Assembly (NCBI GenBank): GCA_020744225.1
Contig: JAGMWG010000017.1
Span: forward strand, 868,001 to 932,000
Direction of reading: 5' to 3'
From: Paraphoma chrysanthemicola
Lineage: Eukaryota; Ascomycota; Dothideomycetes; Pleosporales; Phaeosphaeriaceae
DNA length: 64,000 nucleotides
Shown: piece by piece, positions 34,471 through 45,477 of the stretch
Layout: every line of letters starts with the position of its first letter
Numbering within the stretch: the stretch's first letter is position 1
Translations under genes and position numbers: made by a program
Notes under the pieces: model-generated
The model's input: only the letters and a program-made list of their open reading frames with translations
Databases searched by the model: none
Told to the model about the DNA's origin: nothing

Positions 34471-35412
34471 ATGACCGAACCCGCGCCCGTCCCGCCCGTC
34501 ATTCCCCCACCCGTTCCAGAAACATCTCGCCCTCTACACACCCTACCAGCACCCTTCTCGCACGAGAACCTCACACCCATAACTCAAGGCGCCGAAGCAC
34601 TCGTATACAAAACCACCTTCCTGACGCCCCACACGCCCGTCGTGGTCAAATATCGTCCGCCGAAACCATACCGCCATCCCACGCTCGACAAGCGGCTGAC
34701 CAAACAACGCCTGCTTGCTGAGGCAAGAAGTCTGGTGCGGTGCAAGAAGGAAGGCGTCAGAGTGCCGGGCGTGCTTGGCGCAGATTGGGAAGCGGGGTGG
34801 GTTGTGTTGGAGTACGTGGATGGACGGACGGTGAGGCGGGTGTTGGATGGGTGGGCGGAGACACGGGGTCATGGAGAGGGAGTAAAGGAGGAAGGGGATG
34901 AGCAGATGCTAGATCTTATGAGGAGGGTTGGGAAGGAAGTAGGCAAGTTACATGAACTGGGCGTGTGTCATGGAGATTTGACGACGAGTAATCTGATGCT
35001 TCGCACGCCGGACGATGAAAGGAATGACTCGGACACGGCTTCTGCTGGGACGCGAGAGCAGGACTCTGGGCCGAGGGGGAGACAGACTACGAGTTCGATG
35101 CGTGAAGCGGCGATGAATGGTGAGGAACCGTCATCTCCACCTACAAATCCGCCACAACACCCCTCGCTATCCCTCCGCGGCGATATATACCTCATCGACT
35201 TCGGCCTGACCACCGCGTCGATACAAGACGAAGACAAAGCAGTTGACTTGTACGTCCTGGAACGCGCGTTTGCGGCTACGCATCCGGCTGCGGAACCGCT
35301 GTTCCAGGAGGTGTTGAAGGCATATGGAGAGAGTTATAAGGGTGCGAGGAGCGTGTTGAAGAGATTGGAGGGCGTGAGGATGAGGGGACGGAAGAGGAGT
35401 ATGTTAGGATGA
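34471..35412 (+). CDS. BUD32: Bud32/PRPK atypical kinase of the KEOPS complex
   Basis: Small atypical serine/threonine kinase/ATPase that works with Kae1, Cgi121 and Pcc1 in making t6A37 on ANN-decoding tRNAs. Intronless, 313 residues. The nucleotide-binding lysine sits in VVVKYRPPKPYRHPTLDKRLTKQR, the hallmark Bud32 block. The catalytic loop is CHGDLTTSNLMLR near residue 165, and the metal-binding motif is DIYLIDFGL near 236. Between them lies a Ser/Pro/Arg-rich, probably disordered insert of about 50 residues, longer than in yeast Bud32. The ending is basic (RMRGRKRSMLG), as in the family, where the C-terminal tail matters for KEOPS function. An N-terminal proline-rich extension of about 30 residues is also unusual. 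Identity is certain. Confidence 0.96.
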   Translation: MTEPAPVPPVIPPPVPETSRPLHTLPAPFSHENLTPITQGAEALVYKTTFLTPHTPVVVKYRPPKPYRHPTLDKRLTKQRLLAEARSLVRCKKEGVRVPGVLGADWEAGWVVLEYVDGRTVRRVLDGWAETRGHGEGVKEEGDEQMLDLMRRVGKEVGKLHELGVCHGDLTTSNLMLRTPDDERNDSDTASAGTREQDSGPRGRQTTSSMREAAMNGEEPSSPPTNPPQHPSLSLRGDIYLIDFGLTTASIQDEDKAVDLYVLERAFAATHPAAEPLFQEVLKAYGESYKGARSVLKRLEGVRMRGRKRSMLG

Positions 35413-36286
35413 GAGGGGAAATGGACACGGATTGTGCGCAGTAGGATGTATTGTGGATGCCGAGCAAGGTTGGAAGGGGGGAGTGAATGAAATACCCAGA
35501 CATGCTGAAATCATATGGTTGATATCCTACTCGAAGCGATCACAAGATGTTTGCGAGATCATCTTAATTGCATGACAATTACTCGCACTCTCTCTTCGAC
35601 TGGCAAGCTCCTTTTAGAGAGAATGTCATGACTGGTATCTCGTTGATGTGGCAAATAATCGATTGGAGGACGATAGATTCACGCGTCTAGGAAAGACGAA
35701 TGTAACGAATTTAGGCTCTGGTGACCTTCAGTTGGGCATCAAGGAGGTGTCCCATTCTTTCTGGTAATCAAGCACGCAGCAAGCGTACAGGAGAGAAGCG
35801 GAGTGCTGGGAGCGTATACCATTCGTACTCGTCAGTGTTTGCTAGTCGAGGGCATATTTCGTGAAGGTTATCATTTATTGGCATATCAAGGAAGAAAGAT
35901 GAAGCACGGTGTTGGCCGCGTTGTGCTTCCGCCTTTCAGGCGCGAAAAAAAGGTGTGGACAGCAATTCGAGGCAAAATGTGCTGTCATTTTCAACCTCTA
36001 CGCGGGCTCGTGACATGGCTTGATGCGATGCTCCTGTACTGCCTTGATCCCCTAATGCCATCTCATCCCTTCCATGCGGCTGCATGAATGGTGCCGGCTT
36101 GTTTGTCTTTGTTACATCTGGAGTTGAGTGTATACATATCAAAATGGCCGCATCAAGTGCAGAATTTTTTTTCGAAGAAACGATAACCCGATTAGATTTT
36201 ATGAGGCACTGTAGATTTTTGATCATATCCTCATGATAAATTTAAGTTATGTACAGATGAGTTCTGGTAGCTAACCCTCCTATTTC
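35413..36286. other. Intergenic between convergent genes
   Basis: 3' regions of BUD32 (plus strand) and the acetylesterase gene (minus strand). No open frame with coding character; AT content rises towards 36100-36260. Confidence 0.6.
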
Positions 36287-37282
36287 TTAGACAGGCAATG
36301 TCGAGTTGTGTGGAATGCATGGCCCCATGTTCTGCTGAATCTGTGCCGTGGTATTGAAAACCAAGTTCTTTAGGGGACTTGTTCCGCACTTCAGACCCAT
36401 GGCGAATGCTTGCGAATGGACGTCGGCCAAGAAAGGGGCTGTGTGCGTATTGTCATTGGGGTAACCCGTTTTAACCTTTGCAGCGCCTAGGAGTTTTTGA
36501 GCCTGCGCTGCGTAGGTTCCATGCGGCACGTAGTAGACCTTTGCGGCCGGACCGCCGAGTTGGCTGACAGTTGTCCTGTGGGGAGGTGTGAGTATGGGAT
36601 CCAAGATGCACCGGCGTATCATTGTCAGTCACTTACCAATCGTACCACGAGAAAACGGTTTGTGTGTACTTGTACGTCCCTGAACTGAAGACGTTTCGTG
36701 GAAGCTGCTCCGCGATGATGATACCAGCGGCTCCGCGACTGAGGAATAACCTCGCAGCCCGCTTCACGTATACCGGGAAGGTCTTCACGTGCTCCACCAC
36801 ACCACTGCTTGCTTGTTAGCACCGGCTTGACACCCACCGCGCTCTCGACTGTGGGAAGTAACATACCCGTAGATGACTGTGCACGTCTCATCGCCCATCC
36901 CCGGGCAAACCGCTCGCCCTTTATCTCCAGTTGTACTTGTGCTCCCATTCGTCGGCACTCCACTTCCACCATCGTTGAGACCAAACTCCATGATTACCCA
37001 ATCTCCTGGTTTCATTGACGAAGCGATCGTATTGAAGCGGCCTTCGCGCTCATAGGAGCGCGTCGAGCGACCGGCGACAGCGGCGTTGACTACATTCGCA
37101 TTCGTTCCGATAGAGTATTTAAAATACTCGCCCCATCCTTCGGTGCCATTCTTGCCGCCAAGTGGAGCAGTGGTAGAATCACCCGCTATCCAGATGGTTG
37201 GCTTGCCGGATGGCGAGCTTTGTGGAAGAGCGGTTGTGAAAGAACAAAGGAGGCCAAACAAGGCGACTTGAGAATGCCACAT
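36287..37282 (-). CDS. Rhamnogalacturonan acetylesterase-like SGNH hydrolase (CE12)
   Basis: Secreted esterase that removes acetyl groups from the rhamnogalacturonan I backbone of pectin, helping plant cell wall breakdown. Three exons: 37282-36867, 36804-36637 and 36575-36287; introns are 62 and 61 nt with GTATGT/GTAAGT donors and a GCTAAC branch. The product is 290 residues. A signal peptide is visible (WHSQVALFGLLCSFTTALPQ). Block I is IWIAGDSTTAP with the nucleophilic serine. Block III is EFGLNDGG. The C-terminal Asp-His pair is in NDNTHTAPFLAD. Glycine-rich WGEYFKYSIG and NAAVAGRSTRSY also match the family. Exact substrate is inferred from family. It stands alone, with no other pectin gene next to it. 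Confidence 0.92.
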
Positions 37283-39551
37283 GGTCGCGGTGCAGTCAGG
37301 ATGTGTATATTACTCTTGGTAGTTCCAGGTGTGGCCGATGCAATTGTAGTTGAACCAACATTCCGAGCAGTAGAATCGGTGCCACTTTATACTCAATTAT
37401 GATTCTCGTAGAACTTTGGATATTGCCGTCCAGACACGAAGACGACCACCACTACTGAACGCTACTCCCAGCCCCAGATTTGGTGCGGCTCTAGCGCTCA
37501 AACGAAACGACCATCTTCGTATGTCGTAGCGACGATCATTTCCCGCAATCTCAATGGACCAGAATAGCGTATCGTGCTAGTCCGCTGCTCGGCGAAATGT
37601 ACTCCGTGAAAGTCTGGGGGTTTTTTCCGGGGAAGTGTAGCTTGCCTACGTCTTTTCTAGACTCGGTAAAATTATGGAGATCAATAGCTGGCATTGCGCG
37701 GCTAAATAGGTGAAGAAACGTAGCGCCACGTGCACGTTCCTGGAGAAATTCCGGGGAAGGAGAACTTAACTGCATGTTTTCTAGACTCGGTGAAATTTTG
37801 GGGATTTCTGGAAGGCATTAAGCTGGAAAAAGGATAGGTTGAGAAAGCGAGCATGCATGTACTTGAGGTATCCGTTGGTCCGTAGTACCTATAAACTTTC
37901 ACCTCTATAGGATCACTAAAGTAATCTCGCGTACCCTGGACAGAACTGGCCAATTACTTCTTTACAATTGTGTGAACCGAGAGCTCTGGTCATTCAAACT
38001 CCATCTCGGGTCCGCGAATTGTTTTGGTGACCCTGTGGTCGTGCAATGCCAATGGCGTATAAATCTGAGCAACAAAATACTAAAATTGAGCAAGAACTGA
38101 CAATATTTCCACTGAAATGAGTACAAGACTGAAAGTGTTTCCAATCATATAATGTTTGGTATTTTATGTTTTCATGCCAGAGGCAAGGAACATGGAGCTG
38201 GTATATCTGACTTCTTCAACCGCTTTCTCGAATTGGACGGGGCGCACGCGAGCGATACGGCACTAACCACGTGGCGAACTTCGTCTATTACGAGTTCCGT
38301 GGATGAAACGCGAGACGTAGACACTGCAGCGGTGAGATTAATGGAACAACCTGTATACCCCTTTCCGCCATGTGGTGCCTCACGGGAGATCGACAATCCT
38401 GAGAAATGTACCCTACGGCAGATCAGCAATCTGAGCCAATACATAACTTTGGATCCCACTATTTCTGATCCGTGATCATTATCCAGTTAAGCGATGTCGT
38501 AGATGTTCACGACCTTGGAAGCGTCAGTGAGCTTAGTGATTCGTGGATAATTGTCGATCTCCCGTAAAGCGTTTCTGACGGCAGAAGGGATACAACAAAC
38601 GTTCGTGTTCGTGCATCGCCAAAAGTGATGCACCTCGAATTCCGAACGTCCGCTGCATCTGATAAGCGCATAGTTGTTAGGTTTCCGGTCACCCGGGTAA
38701 GAAGATCGAGATAACCAAATAGTGGAAATTTGACTGTTCGTAAGATTCGGACGTGTAGGGAGAGAGGGAAATGCGGGTTGCCAGGAAACAGTAATGTTGT
38801 TCGTGCAAGCTGCAGCACAGAATATGGCCTGATTGAACAACTCAAGAATATAGAGCTAAGTTTGGTATTCGATGGGGATGTGGCCGGAAAGGCTCGCACC
38901 TTATCCTCGCATTCGTTTGAAAGCTCCCTTCTTCACTTTGAGATATGTATGTTACTTTTAACTGAAGTTCAATGCCTATGCGCTGCGAAGCAATCTTAGA
39001 ACTTAGCCTCGTCCGGCATGTTAGACCAGCCGTGTATTTCTTGAACCCGATAATACATTTTCACAAGGGAGTATGCGCACTGTGATACACCCCACATCCA
39101 TCTCTCCAACAAAAGCGGATGGCTTGATCGACCGCCGACAAAAAACATAGCTGTTCTCACGCTATCTTTTCAAGCGGTGGAGATCACCCAGGCTTTTCGG
39201 TAAACACTGTAGAGGCATCTCCAGGAAGATACAGCCCGGTCATGACTCAACCTCGCTGGAAAATGTGGAAAGCATGATGCTGCGAATGGTCATCTCAGAA
39301 AAGACGTTCATCTATCTCGCGCTTGACGATCTTAGTGTAATTGAGATTGTCTCTGATGTAGGAGAGAAGTACAATGTTTTATCGCGGACGAAATTTATAC
39401 TTGCAATCACTTGGGACCTCAGCCATAAAACCTGATGCGCCATACGAAAGCCTCTATGACCCAAATATCCTCATTGGCTTCAAAGCATACCTCGCTCCAT
39501 TCGCCACCTTTCCAACCACTCCGAATATACATCTGCTGACACACACCACAT
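37283..39551. other. Intergenic with a small tandem duplication
   Basis: No gene I can support. Frames at 38152-38475 (plus) and 38487-38899 (minus) have no recognisable motif. A two-copy 124-bp repeat lies near its left end (37610-37857). Local AT content is higher than in the flanking genes. Confidence 0.55.
37610..37857. repeat. Degenerate tandem duplication, period 124 bp
   Basis: TTCCGGGGAAG occurs at 37625 and again at about 37749, and TTCTAGACTCGGT occurs at 37655 and again at 37779. Each pair is spaced 124 bp apart with similar sequence between. The copies are clearly diverged. On the minus strand both copies read as NFTESRK...FPG in an open frame, but no start or family supports a gene. 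Confidence 0.7.
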
Positions 39552-41549
39552 CTAAGCCTTCTTTCCCGCACTTTCAACCCACTCAATCACCTTCTCCAAC
39601 AACCCTACATCAGCCTTTGCCTGCTCCAAGCCCTCGCCCTCAACTTCCATCTTCCCTCCGCCCTGCTTCAATTCTTCCTGGAACCTTGCAGCCACTTTCT
39701 TCAACGGCTCGACGTACTGGCTGAGCTCGAGCTGCTTGATGCCCAAAGCATCGTGCAGGAACTCGGCTTGGAGAAGCAGGTAGTAAAAGTTCAGTGCTGC
39801 GACGTAGAAGCCGAGTTCTTGGCGGAATTGCATCCAGGCTTCTGCAATGTCGGTGTCGAGGGATGTATAGTGGCTAGTGAGGTCGGGCCAGAGATAAGGT
39901 GCTACGGTCGACAGGGCGACTGGAGTTGCGAATATGTTGGTCTCACCGTCCTCGTTTTGTGCTTGAGCTTGTGGGGCGTTCGCTTCGAGCGTTTCGCCTT
40001 TCAGCCAGGAGACTGCGCTGGCTTTCAGGTTCTCGTACGGGCAATGCTCGAGCGTGTCGCGGATGAAGGTGAGACGGACGAGGTCGTGTGGATGTGAGCG
40101 GAGCACGGTCGTGGTGAGGTAGTGCGCATGGCCACGCAGACTAGGCGAAGGCGTGTTTGCTGAGATGAGTGAGACGGTCTGGAGATACTGCGCGAATGAC
40201 TCGTCATCCTTCGGTTCGCCAACGCTGTTCTTCTCGAGAGCGACGAGACCAAGCGCAAGTATGGCGTCAAGAAGTGCCTCGGGTTCTAGACCGACGGTCT
40301 GAGGGCCGAGCACGCCAACAAAATTGCCCAATATAGTCGCGTGTTCCGGGAAAATGCTCATGGCTGCTATGTCATCTCCCTTGGCGGATGCGTAAAGTTC
40401 CTGTTTCACGATGCGCGCCGTCAGGAGCAGTAAAGACCCTGTCCTCGACAGTGGGATATCCTCGGCAGATGTTGGTGGCTCGTCCTCTGTCCCAGGAATG
40501 CCTCGCTTCTCGATCTCCGCGTCAAGCACTGTCCGTACCAGATCGTCTGTCTTGAGACCAAGATCTTGTGTCAAAGCAACCACTTGGCCGAGGATTGCTG
40601 AGCGACCAGTGAGATCCTCGTCTTCAGCGAATCGGTCCGCATACTTTCGATAGTTTGGCTTCTTGGGTATGCGCTGCGGCTCGTACTTCTCCATCAACCT
40701 ACTTGACCACGACAAGCCTGGAACATCCTCGTCTGAGGTCAAAGACAATACGTAGTCTTCCAGGATATGTGTGACGAATGACTGGAGTAAGCGGTTCACG
40801 AGTATCGTCTCATCTTCGGGTGGTGCCTCACTCTGCGCCTCTGGATCTGGTTCAGACTGGTTTGTCCTCGTCCGCAGTAGGTTACCGCTGCTGCGCCGTG
40901 GTGGCAGATGAGGTCTCTTGGTCCCAGAAAGTGTCTTGACGAACTTGATTGCTGACAATGTGAGCTCATCGATGTGAGTGGTGGCTCTGTTGAATGCAAC
41001 AAGCGCCGCCTGCAGACTGGTCGATAGGAACCGACTTGGGTACTTGGTCTTCACCCTTCGATGTAGCGTCGCCAGTACATCGAGGAGGATCTCAAACTTC
41101 AATACCGAAAGTGGCGGTAGTATGGTGGGCGGAAATCCAGGACTTGTGCTTGACTGTCCGACTCCAATCGCTGCGCTTTTCAGCTTCTGTCCGCTTTCCC
41201 CCGCTTCATCATCTTCTTCATCGTCGCTCTGTTGCGGCTCCTCAAACTCAAGCAAACGCAACGCTTCCGTGACTTTTAAAATGCATTCCCTGGGATTGCC
41301 TTTGGTGGCAATGTCCTGCAGGCACTCTTCAGATGACGGTAGCAAAGGAAGAAGCAGATGTATGAGATCCCATCCTATGGTAGACGTCAAATCTGCGTCT
41401 TGCAGGACTTGGTGTAAGACCGGCAAATTCTCCTCAGAAAGGTTGTATTCGACAATGGTGAGATAAGTTATGGGATCCGTAGCCGGCGGGCGCGCAGCCA
41501 GAAGTGGGTGCTCTTCCTGAGCACGAGCCTGATCCTGAATATCGGCCAT
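39552..41549 (-). CDS. Ybp1/Ybp2-glomulin family protein (DUF1760)
   Basis: Intronless frame of 665 residues. It is an all-helical, HEAT-like protein whose length and composition match the fungal YAP1-binding protein / Alf4 / glomulin family (Kinetoch_Ybp2 in Pfam). Yeast Ybp1 helps Hpr1-dependent oxidation of Yap1, Ybp2 associates with kinetochores, and glomulin binds cullin-RING ligases. Which role applies here cannot be told from sequence. Visible segments: LPVLHQVLQDADLTSTIGWDLIHLLLP near residue 42, an acidic linker QSDDEEDDEAGE near 107, a disordered basic stretch (RPHLPPRRSSGN) near 210, and a C-terminal helical domain with FYVAALNFYYLLLQAEFL. It shares a 320-nt upstream region with divergent LSM3. 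Confidence 0.82.
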   Translation of the reverse strand: MADIQDQARAQEEHPLLAARPPATDPITYLTIVEYNLSEENLPVLHQVLQDADLTSTIGWDLIHLLLPLLPSSEECLQDIATKGNPRECILKVTEALRLLEFEEPQQSDDEEDDEAGESGQKLKSAAIGVGQSSTSPGFPPTILPPLSVLKFEILLDVLATLHRRVKTKYPSRFLSTSLQAALVAFNRATTHIDELTLSAIKFVKTLSGTKRPHLPPRRSSGNLLRTRTNQSEPDPEAQSEAPPEDETILVNRLLQSFVTHILEDYVLSLTSDEDVPGLSWSSRLMEKYEPQRIPKKPNYRKYADRFAEDEDLTGRSAILGQVVALTQDLGLKTDDLVRTVLDAEIEKRGIPGTEDEPPTSAEDIPLSRTGSLLLLTARIVKQELYASAKGDDIAAMSIFPEHATILGNFVGVLGPQTVGLEPEALLDAILALGLVALEKNSVGEPKDDESFAQYLQTVSLISANTPSPSLRGHAHYLTTTVLRSHPHDLVRLTFIRDTLEHCPYENLKASAVSWLKGETLEANAPQAQAQNEDGETNIFATPVALSTVAPYLWPDLTSHYTSLDTDIAEAWMQFRQELGFYVAALNFYYLLLQAEFLHDALGIKQLELSQYVEPLKKVAARFQEELKQGGGKMEVEGEGLEQAKADVGLLEKVIEWVESAGKKA

Positions 41550-41870
41550 GTTTGTCGTCCGGCAAATGCCCTCAAAGTCGCTGGTTCTAAAGTTTCGAAT
41601 CTCTGGTCCGCGGAGTCTCGAGTGGTTGAAGGCCTAGCTTGTTTGTGGATAGCTGTTGTTGTTGAGCATGCAAGCAAAACCGGCGATGAGTACCTGGAGC
41701 CTGACGCAATAACCCAGCCCACGCCACACTAGCGCCAAACAAGGCATCGCGTATCCGCTAGCTCCCCGCTCTTGCCAAGCCCAAGTCGATCGCAAGCTGC
41801 CAAAGTTCACGCCGCCAAACCTCGACAGCTCGAATACCAGCTTTCGCATACCACCGCACGCGCTCGCACA
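41550..41870. promoter_or_regulatory. Shared divergent promoter of the Ybp-like gene and LSM3
   Basis: Only 321 nt separate the two start codons, so both promoters must lie here. The pairing could give co-expression, but no specific operator was recognised. Confidence 0.6.
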
Positions 41871-42283
41871 ATGGACGAAAAGGAAGAGACAAACGAGCCG
41901 CTCGATCTCGTGCGCCTGTGCATCGATGAAGTCGTTATTGTGAAGTTGCGCGGCGATCGCGAATTGAAGGGAAGACTACACGTACGTTTACGCGCGGTGG
42001 AAGCTCATATGGTAGCCATGCTGGATGTCGAATGCTGACTGTGGACTTCAGGCGTATGATTCGCATTGCAATCTCGTGCTCGGAGACGTCGAGGAAACGA
42101 TATTCGTGGCGGAAGAGGAGGAAGAGGACCAGGAACCGCGCGTTAGGACAGTCAAGAAGCAAAGCGAGATGCTGTTTGTACGAGGTGCGTGTGAGACATA
42201 CGCGGATATACTATCAGTAGACTAATATGGAAGCAGGCGACTCGGTAGTCTTGATCGCACCGTTCGAGGGAACTTCGCAATGA
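41871..42283 (+). CDS. LSM3: U6 snRNA-associated Sm-like protein LSm3
   Basis: Subunit of the Lsm2-8 ring that binds the U6 snRNA 3' end in the nucleus and of the Lsm1-7 ring that promotes mRNA decapping in the cytoplasm. Three exons: 41871-41981, 42052-42184 and 42237-42283; introns are 70 and 52 nt. The product is 96 residues, typical for LSm3. Sm1 motif: [32 protein letters not shown], spanning the first junction. The RNA-contacting loop is [13 protein letters not shown]. Sm2 motif: [15 protein letters not shown], spanning the second junction. The acidic [10 protein letters not shown] insert between Sm1 and Sm2 is characteristic of LSm3. Exon borders are fully consistent with the family alignment. 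Confidence 0.96.
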
Positions 42284-43462
42284 CCTGAAAACCAATAATG
42301 AATCATACGAAATAAATCCCAGCGCTACCAGGAATAGGCGCTGCTGGAGGAGTCTCCGGAAGCATAAAAGACAGGCGAAGGGTCATGGGCGATGCCTGGC
42401 AGTGACTGAAATACCCACGGTTAGCGGTAGTTGGTAAAAGCTATGCGAGGATACGACTCTACCGACTGGGCATATTATGTCCGGAGTAACATGCTGAACT
42501 TTTCACGAGCAATACTTGCTTTGTGCTTGGGAAGCCCCGTCAGCCGCTATAGGCCAACGTTCAATCAAAATCAGTTCAGAACCTCGAACGATTGCCAATC
42601 CTCTTCCAATTGCTGCGGTGACGTGTTGTTATTGTGCACGACATGTTGGTGTACAGGGGTTGCAAGCTGCTAGGCAAAGGCAGGACGCAAGACATATCAT
42701 GGTGTCACAGCGAGGAGCTTGTTTTGAAGAAAGATGCAAGCATTAAGCGCTTTTCTCGACTACCGTGACGATTACGTACGGGGTATAAACTCCACTGCGC
42801 CAATCGCGAAGCGCTGATCTCTCCGTACGCCCATGTGCGCAAACCGTCTATACTCCATTGCATCGAAGCCCATCAAGACGACCTGAAAGAAGAGGCAAGA
42901 CAAAGGAAAATGTAAGAGTGGCTTCGAACGCTCCGCTTGTGAAATGGATTAAGGTAGAGGGGGCTGTGCTGATATTCGTGACTTCGTCTCATCGTGATAG
43001 AACCCAAGTGCCACGCTGCGGATGCAAGAAAATACAAGTGAAGGGAAAAGTTTGTCCATCTTTCCGTATTGGAAGGCAAGGATGATTTGGAGTAAGGTGA
43101 AGTAAGAGCCAGATTGGTGTCTTGGAGGGGTAGGTGTCAGACCCGGAAGCCGTAAACACCACGCTCTTGAGCGAAAGAGGAATGAGCTGCTGCGGGCTGT
43201 TGATGTTGCTGGTGCTGATTCTGTTCCAGGAAGCCTCCAAAGCGCCGTGTACTTTCAGTGAACAATAAGCAAGAATGGAGAAGATTTCGATGATGGCCAT
43301 GTTGGTGGTAATGGGGGTTGTCATTCGGGTGGTGGATATGAGCCGCGGGACTAGTGACAGGTGGAGGTTGCCGAGCAAATTGCGCGAACGGTCCTGTCAA
43401 CCGGTCCCTACAGTCATGTCAGAACAAGCCAAGCTATGACGGAGCGAAGACAAGTGGTCTAT
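42284..43462. other. Intergenic between convergent LSM3 and cyclin B genes
   Basis: No supported gene. A His/Pro/Gln-rich frame on the minus strand (43137-43400) lies just past the cyclin stop and is most likely 3' UTR. Confidence 0.55.
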
Positions 43463-45477
43463 TCACTTTCGTCTCCACGTCTGGCTAGCAAGACTGTCCC
43501 TCGACATGAATGGCAGCGAGAATCCCTTGGTCACCTCCGACTCGACGAAGACAGATGCGCGCTTGTAGCGCTTGTCGGTGTACTTGTCGTATACGGCGGC
43601 ATGATGCTTCTGGGGATTGTCGCAGCACTCGAGGATCGTAGACAGAAGCTGGCGAAGCTGGCTCATGGTATAGCCAGAGTAGTGGACGTGGGCTTGCGAC
43701 TACTCCATGTTAGTACAAGAGAAGTACAGTGGCAAAGATGAATACATACCCAGTCACCCTTCTTCAGCATCAAGCGAGCTAAGCAGTGGGCACCGGCAGA
43801 CAGGAAGCTTGGAGCGCATCCGACAAAACGCTCATCCATAATGGTAATCTCGAGGAAGTACTTGGCCAGCGTACGAGTCTCAAGGTCATAATCATCGGCT
43901 TTGCTGATGCGACGCAAGAAGCTCATTGGGCCTGGCCAGCCCAACTCAAACTGGAGCATGCTGAGCATGAAGCGCTCAGCCTTGAGGACCTCATCGGCAG
44001 TGTAGGCACCGTCGACCATGTAGACGATCTCCTGAACGGACGGGCAGTTGATCTCTTCATACTTTGCAGCAACAAAGAGAGCTGTAGCGCCGACCAGCTG
44101 AAGTTTACCCAGAGAGACAACCTTGCAGGAGAGGAATCGGTCCACGTAGTTGACAGCAAGGAAGAGAGTCTCTGGGAGAAGAGTGAAACGGTTGTGAACT
44201 TGGACGAGCCAATCCATCAACACTGACCGCATCGACCACTGGATCTCTGCTTGATGGTCCATATAGGACGCGTTAGGCTTCATGCGCTCCTCGAGGGAGT
44301 GCATGTATTCGAAGATCTCGTCCCCGTATTCGGCAACCATCGATGTGTCCCACTGCTCGTCTTCAACGTCCTCGGGCGTTCGGTTCGCTTCGACGAAGAT
44401 ACGAGCAGCGTCGAGCTCGCGCTGTGTCTTAGCCGTGACCCTCGGTGCGAGGACTAGGGTGACGCCTCCAGTGGTGTTGTCGCCTCTTGATCGCAAAGAG
44501 CGGGCAGTGGTGTATCCATCAACATCATAGTACTCTTCCTCCTCTTCTTCATCCCAATACTCTTCGTGGTCCAAGGACTTTGCAATCTCCTCATTGCGTT
44601 CTTGCTCTATGGCACGCGCCTGCTCCTCAAGCGCGTCGAGGTATTCGTATTTCTCTTCAGGTTCGGCATGGGTCGTCGCGTGTTGTGTGTCAAAGTAGGC
44701 CTTCTCTTCTATAATGACGGCTGGATGGGGGATAGTGGCCGCGGACTCTTGTGTTGGTGCTGAGGCACGGTCCACTTGAGGAAATGAGGCAGGCTGGGAG
44801 ACAAGGGGCTGGCGCGAAGGTACAGGCGCAAGCGCGGTGTCGATGACGGGGTCTGATTGTGGCTCTCTGAAGACTGCCGTGGACTTCTTGGAGAGTATCT
44901 TGCGGGTGTTGGTCGCTTGCTGGCTGACGTCGAGGTCGACATGCTTTGGCACTGTAGACGCGATAGGATCACTGGCAACGGTAATGTTGCTCTTTGAGGT
45001 GACGCTGGCCAACGGGCGCTGCGCTGGGCGAAGCAGTGCGCCCGACTTTGCGAGCTCTTTCACGGCGATGAGGGCCGATTCCTTCTGCGTCGCGGTATCC
45101 TTCTTGCCGAGAACCTGGATGTCATCCTTGGATGCAGGCTGCCGTGTCGTGTTGCTGACGTCTGCGAACACGGTGCGTTTGGCCGCAGCCGCCTTGATGC
45201 CTCCGACCTGCATCAGTGTTGATAGCGCTGGTGTTGACTTGTTGCGCTGATGAAGCGCTTTGCCGGCGGGGAGCTGAGGGTGCGCGTTCTCGTCGCGTAT
45301 GCGGAGCGTGCGCACTGGGCGCTGTGGCTATAGAAAACTCTGTCAGCAAGCGTTGAGACGTAGTCTGGGTGAAGGCGCGGTTTCAAGCTTCTTTGACTGA
45401 AAAGCAGCGACCTTTACCTGCGGTCGCACCAACAATGGAAAGTAGACAGGCTGCAGGGAACTTACCTTTGCGTCCAT
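43463..45477 (-). CDS. nimE: G2/M B-type cyclin
   Basis: Regulatory partner of Cdk1 that drives entry into mitosis. Exons: 45477-45466 (12 nt, MDAK), 45327-43750 and 43699-43463; introns are 138 and 50 nt. The product is 608 residues. The first exon ends at GTAAGT, and exon two continues PQRPVRTLRIRDEN. The cyclin N box starts near residue 335 with MRSVLMDWLVQVHNRF and includes LPETLFLAVNYVDRFLS and FVAAKYEEINCPSVQEI. The C box includes YFLEITIMDERF and, across the last junction, GDWSQAHVHYSGYTMSQL. A possible destruction box is RTVFADVSN near residue 50, with Phe where Leu is normal. The long N-terminal region has an acidic run (YWDEEEEEEYYDVDGY). The acceptor of the last intron was chosen as TAG at 43700-43702 because it keeps the conserved SGYT frame. 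Confidence 0.94.

Noticed and set aside
38487..38899. Two overlapping minus-strand frames of 117 and 130 codons
   Set aside because: The longer readings start at non-ATG codons and both frames are open over the same DNA; no family could be recognised.
39374..39724. 116-codon plus-strand frame at the 3' end of the Ybp-like gene
   Set aside because: Its second half is antisense to the Ybp-family C-terminus and the first half has no motif.
43137..43400. His/Pro-rich 87-codon minus-strand frame after the cyclin gene
   Set aside because: Lies directly beyond the cyclin stop in the presumed 3' UTR and has no recognisable feature.
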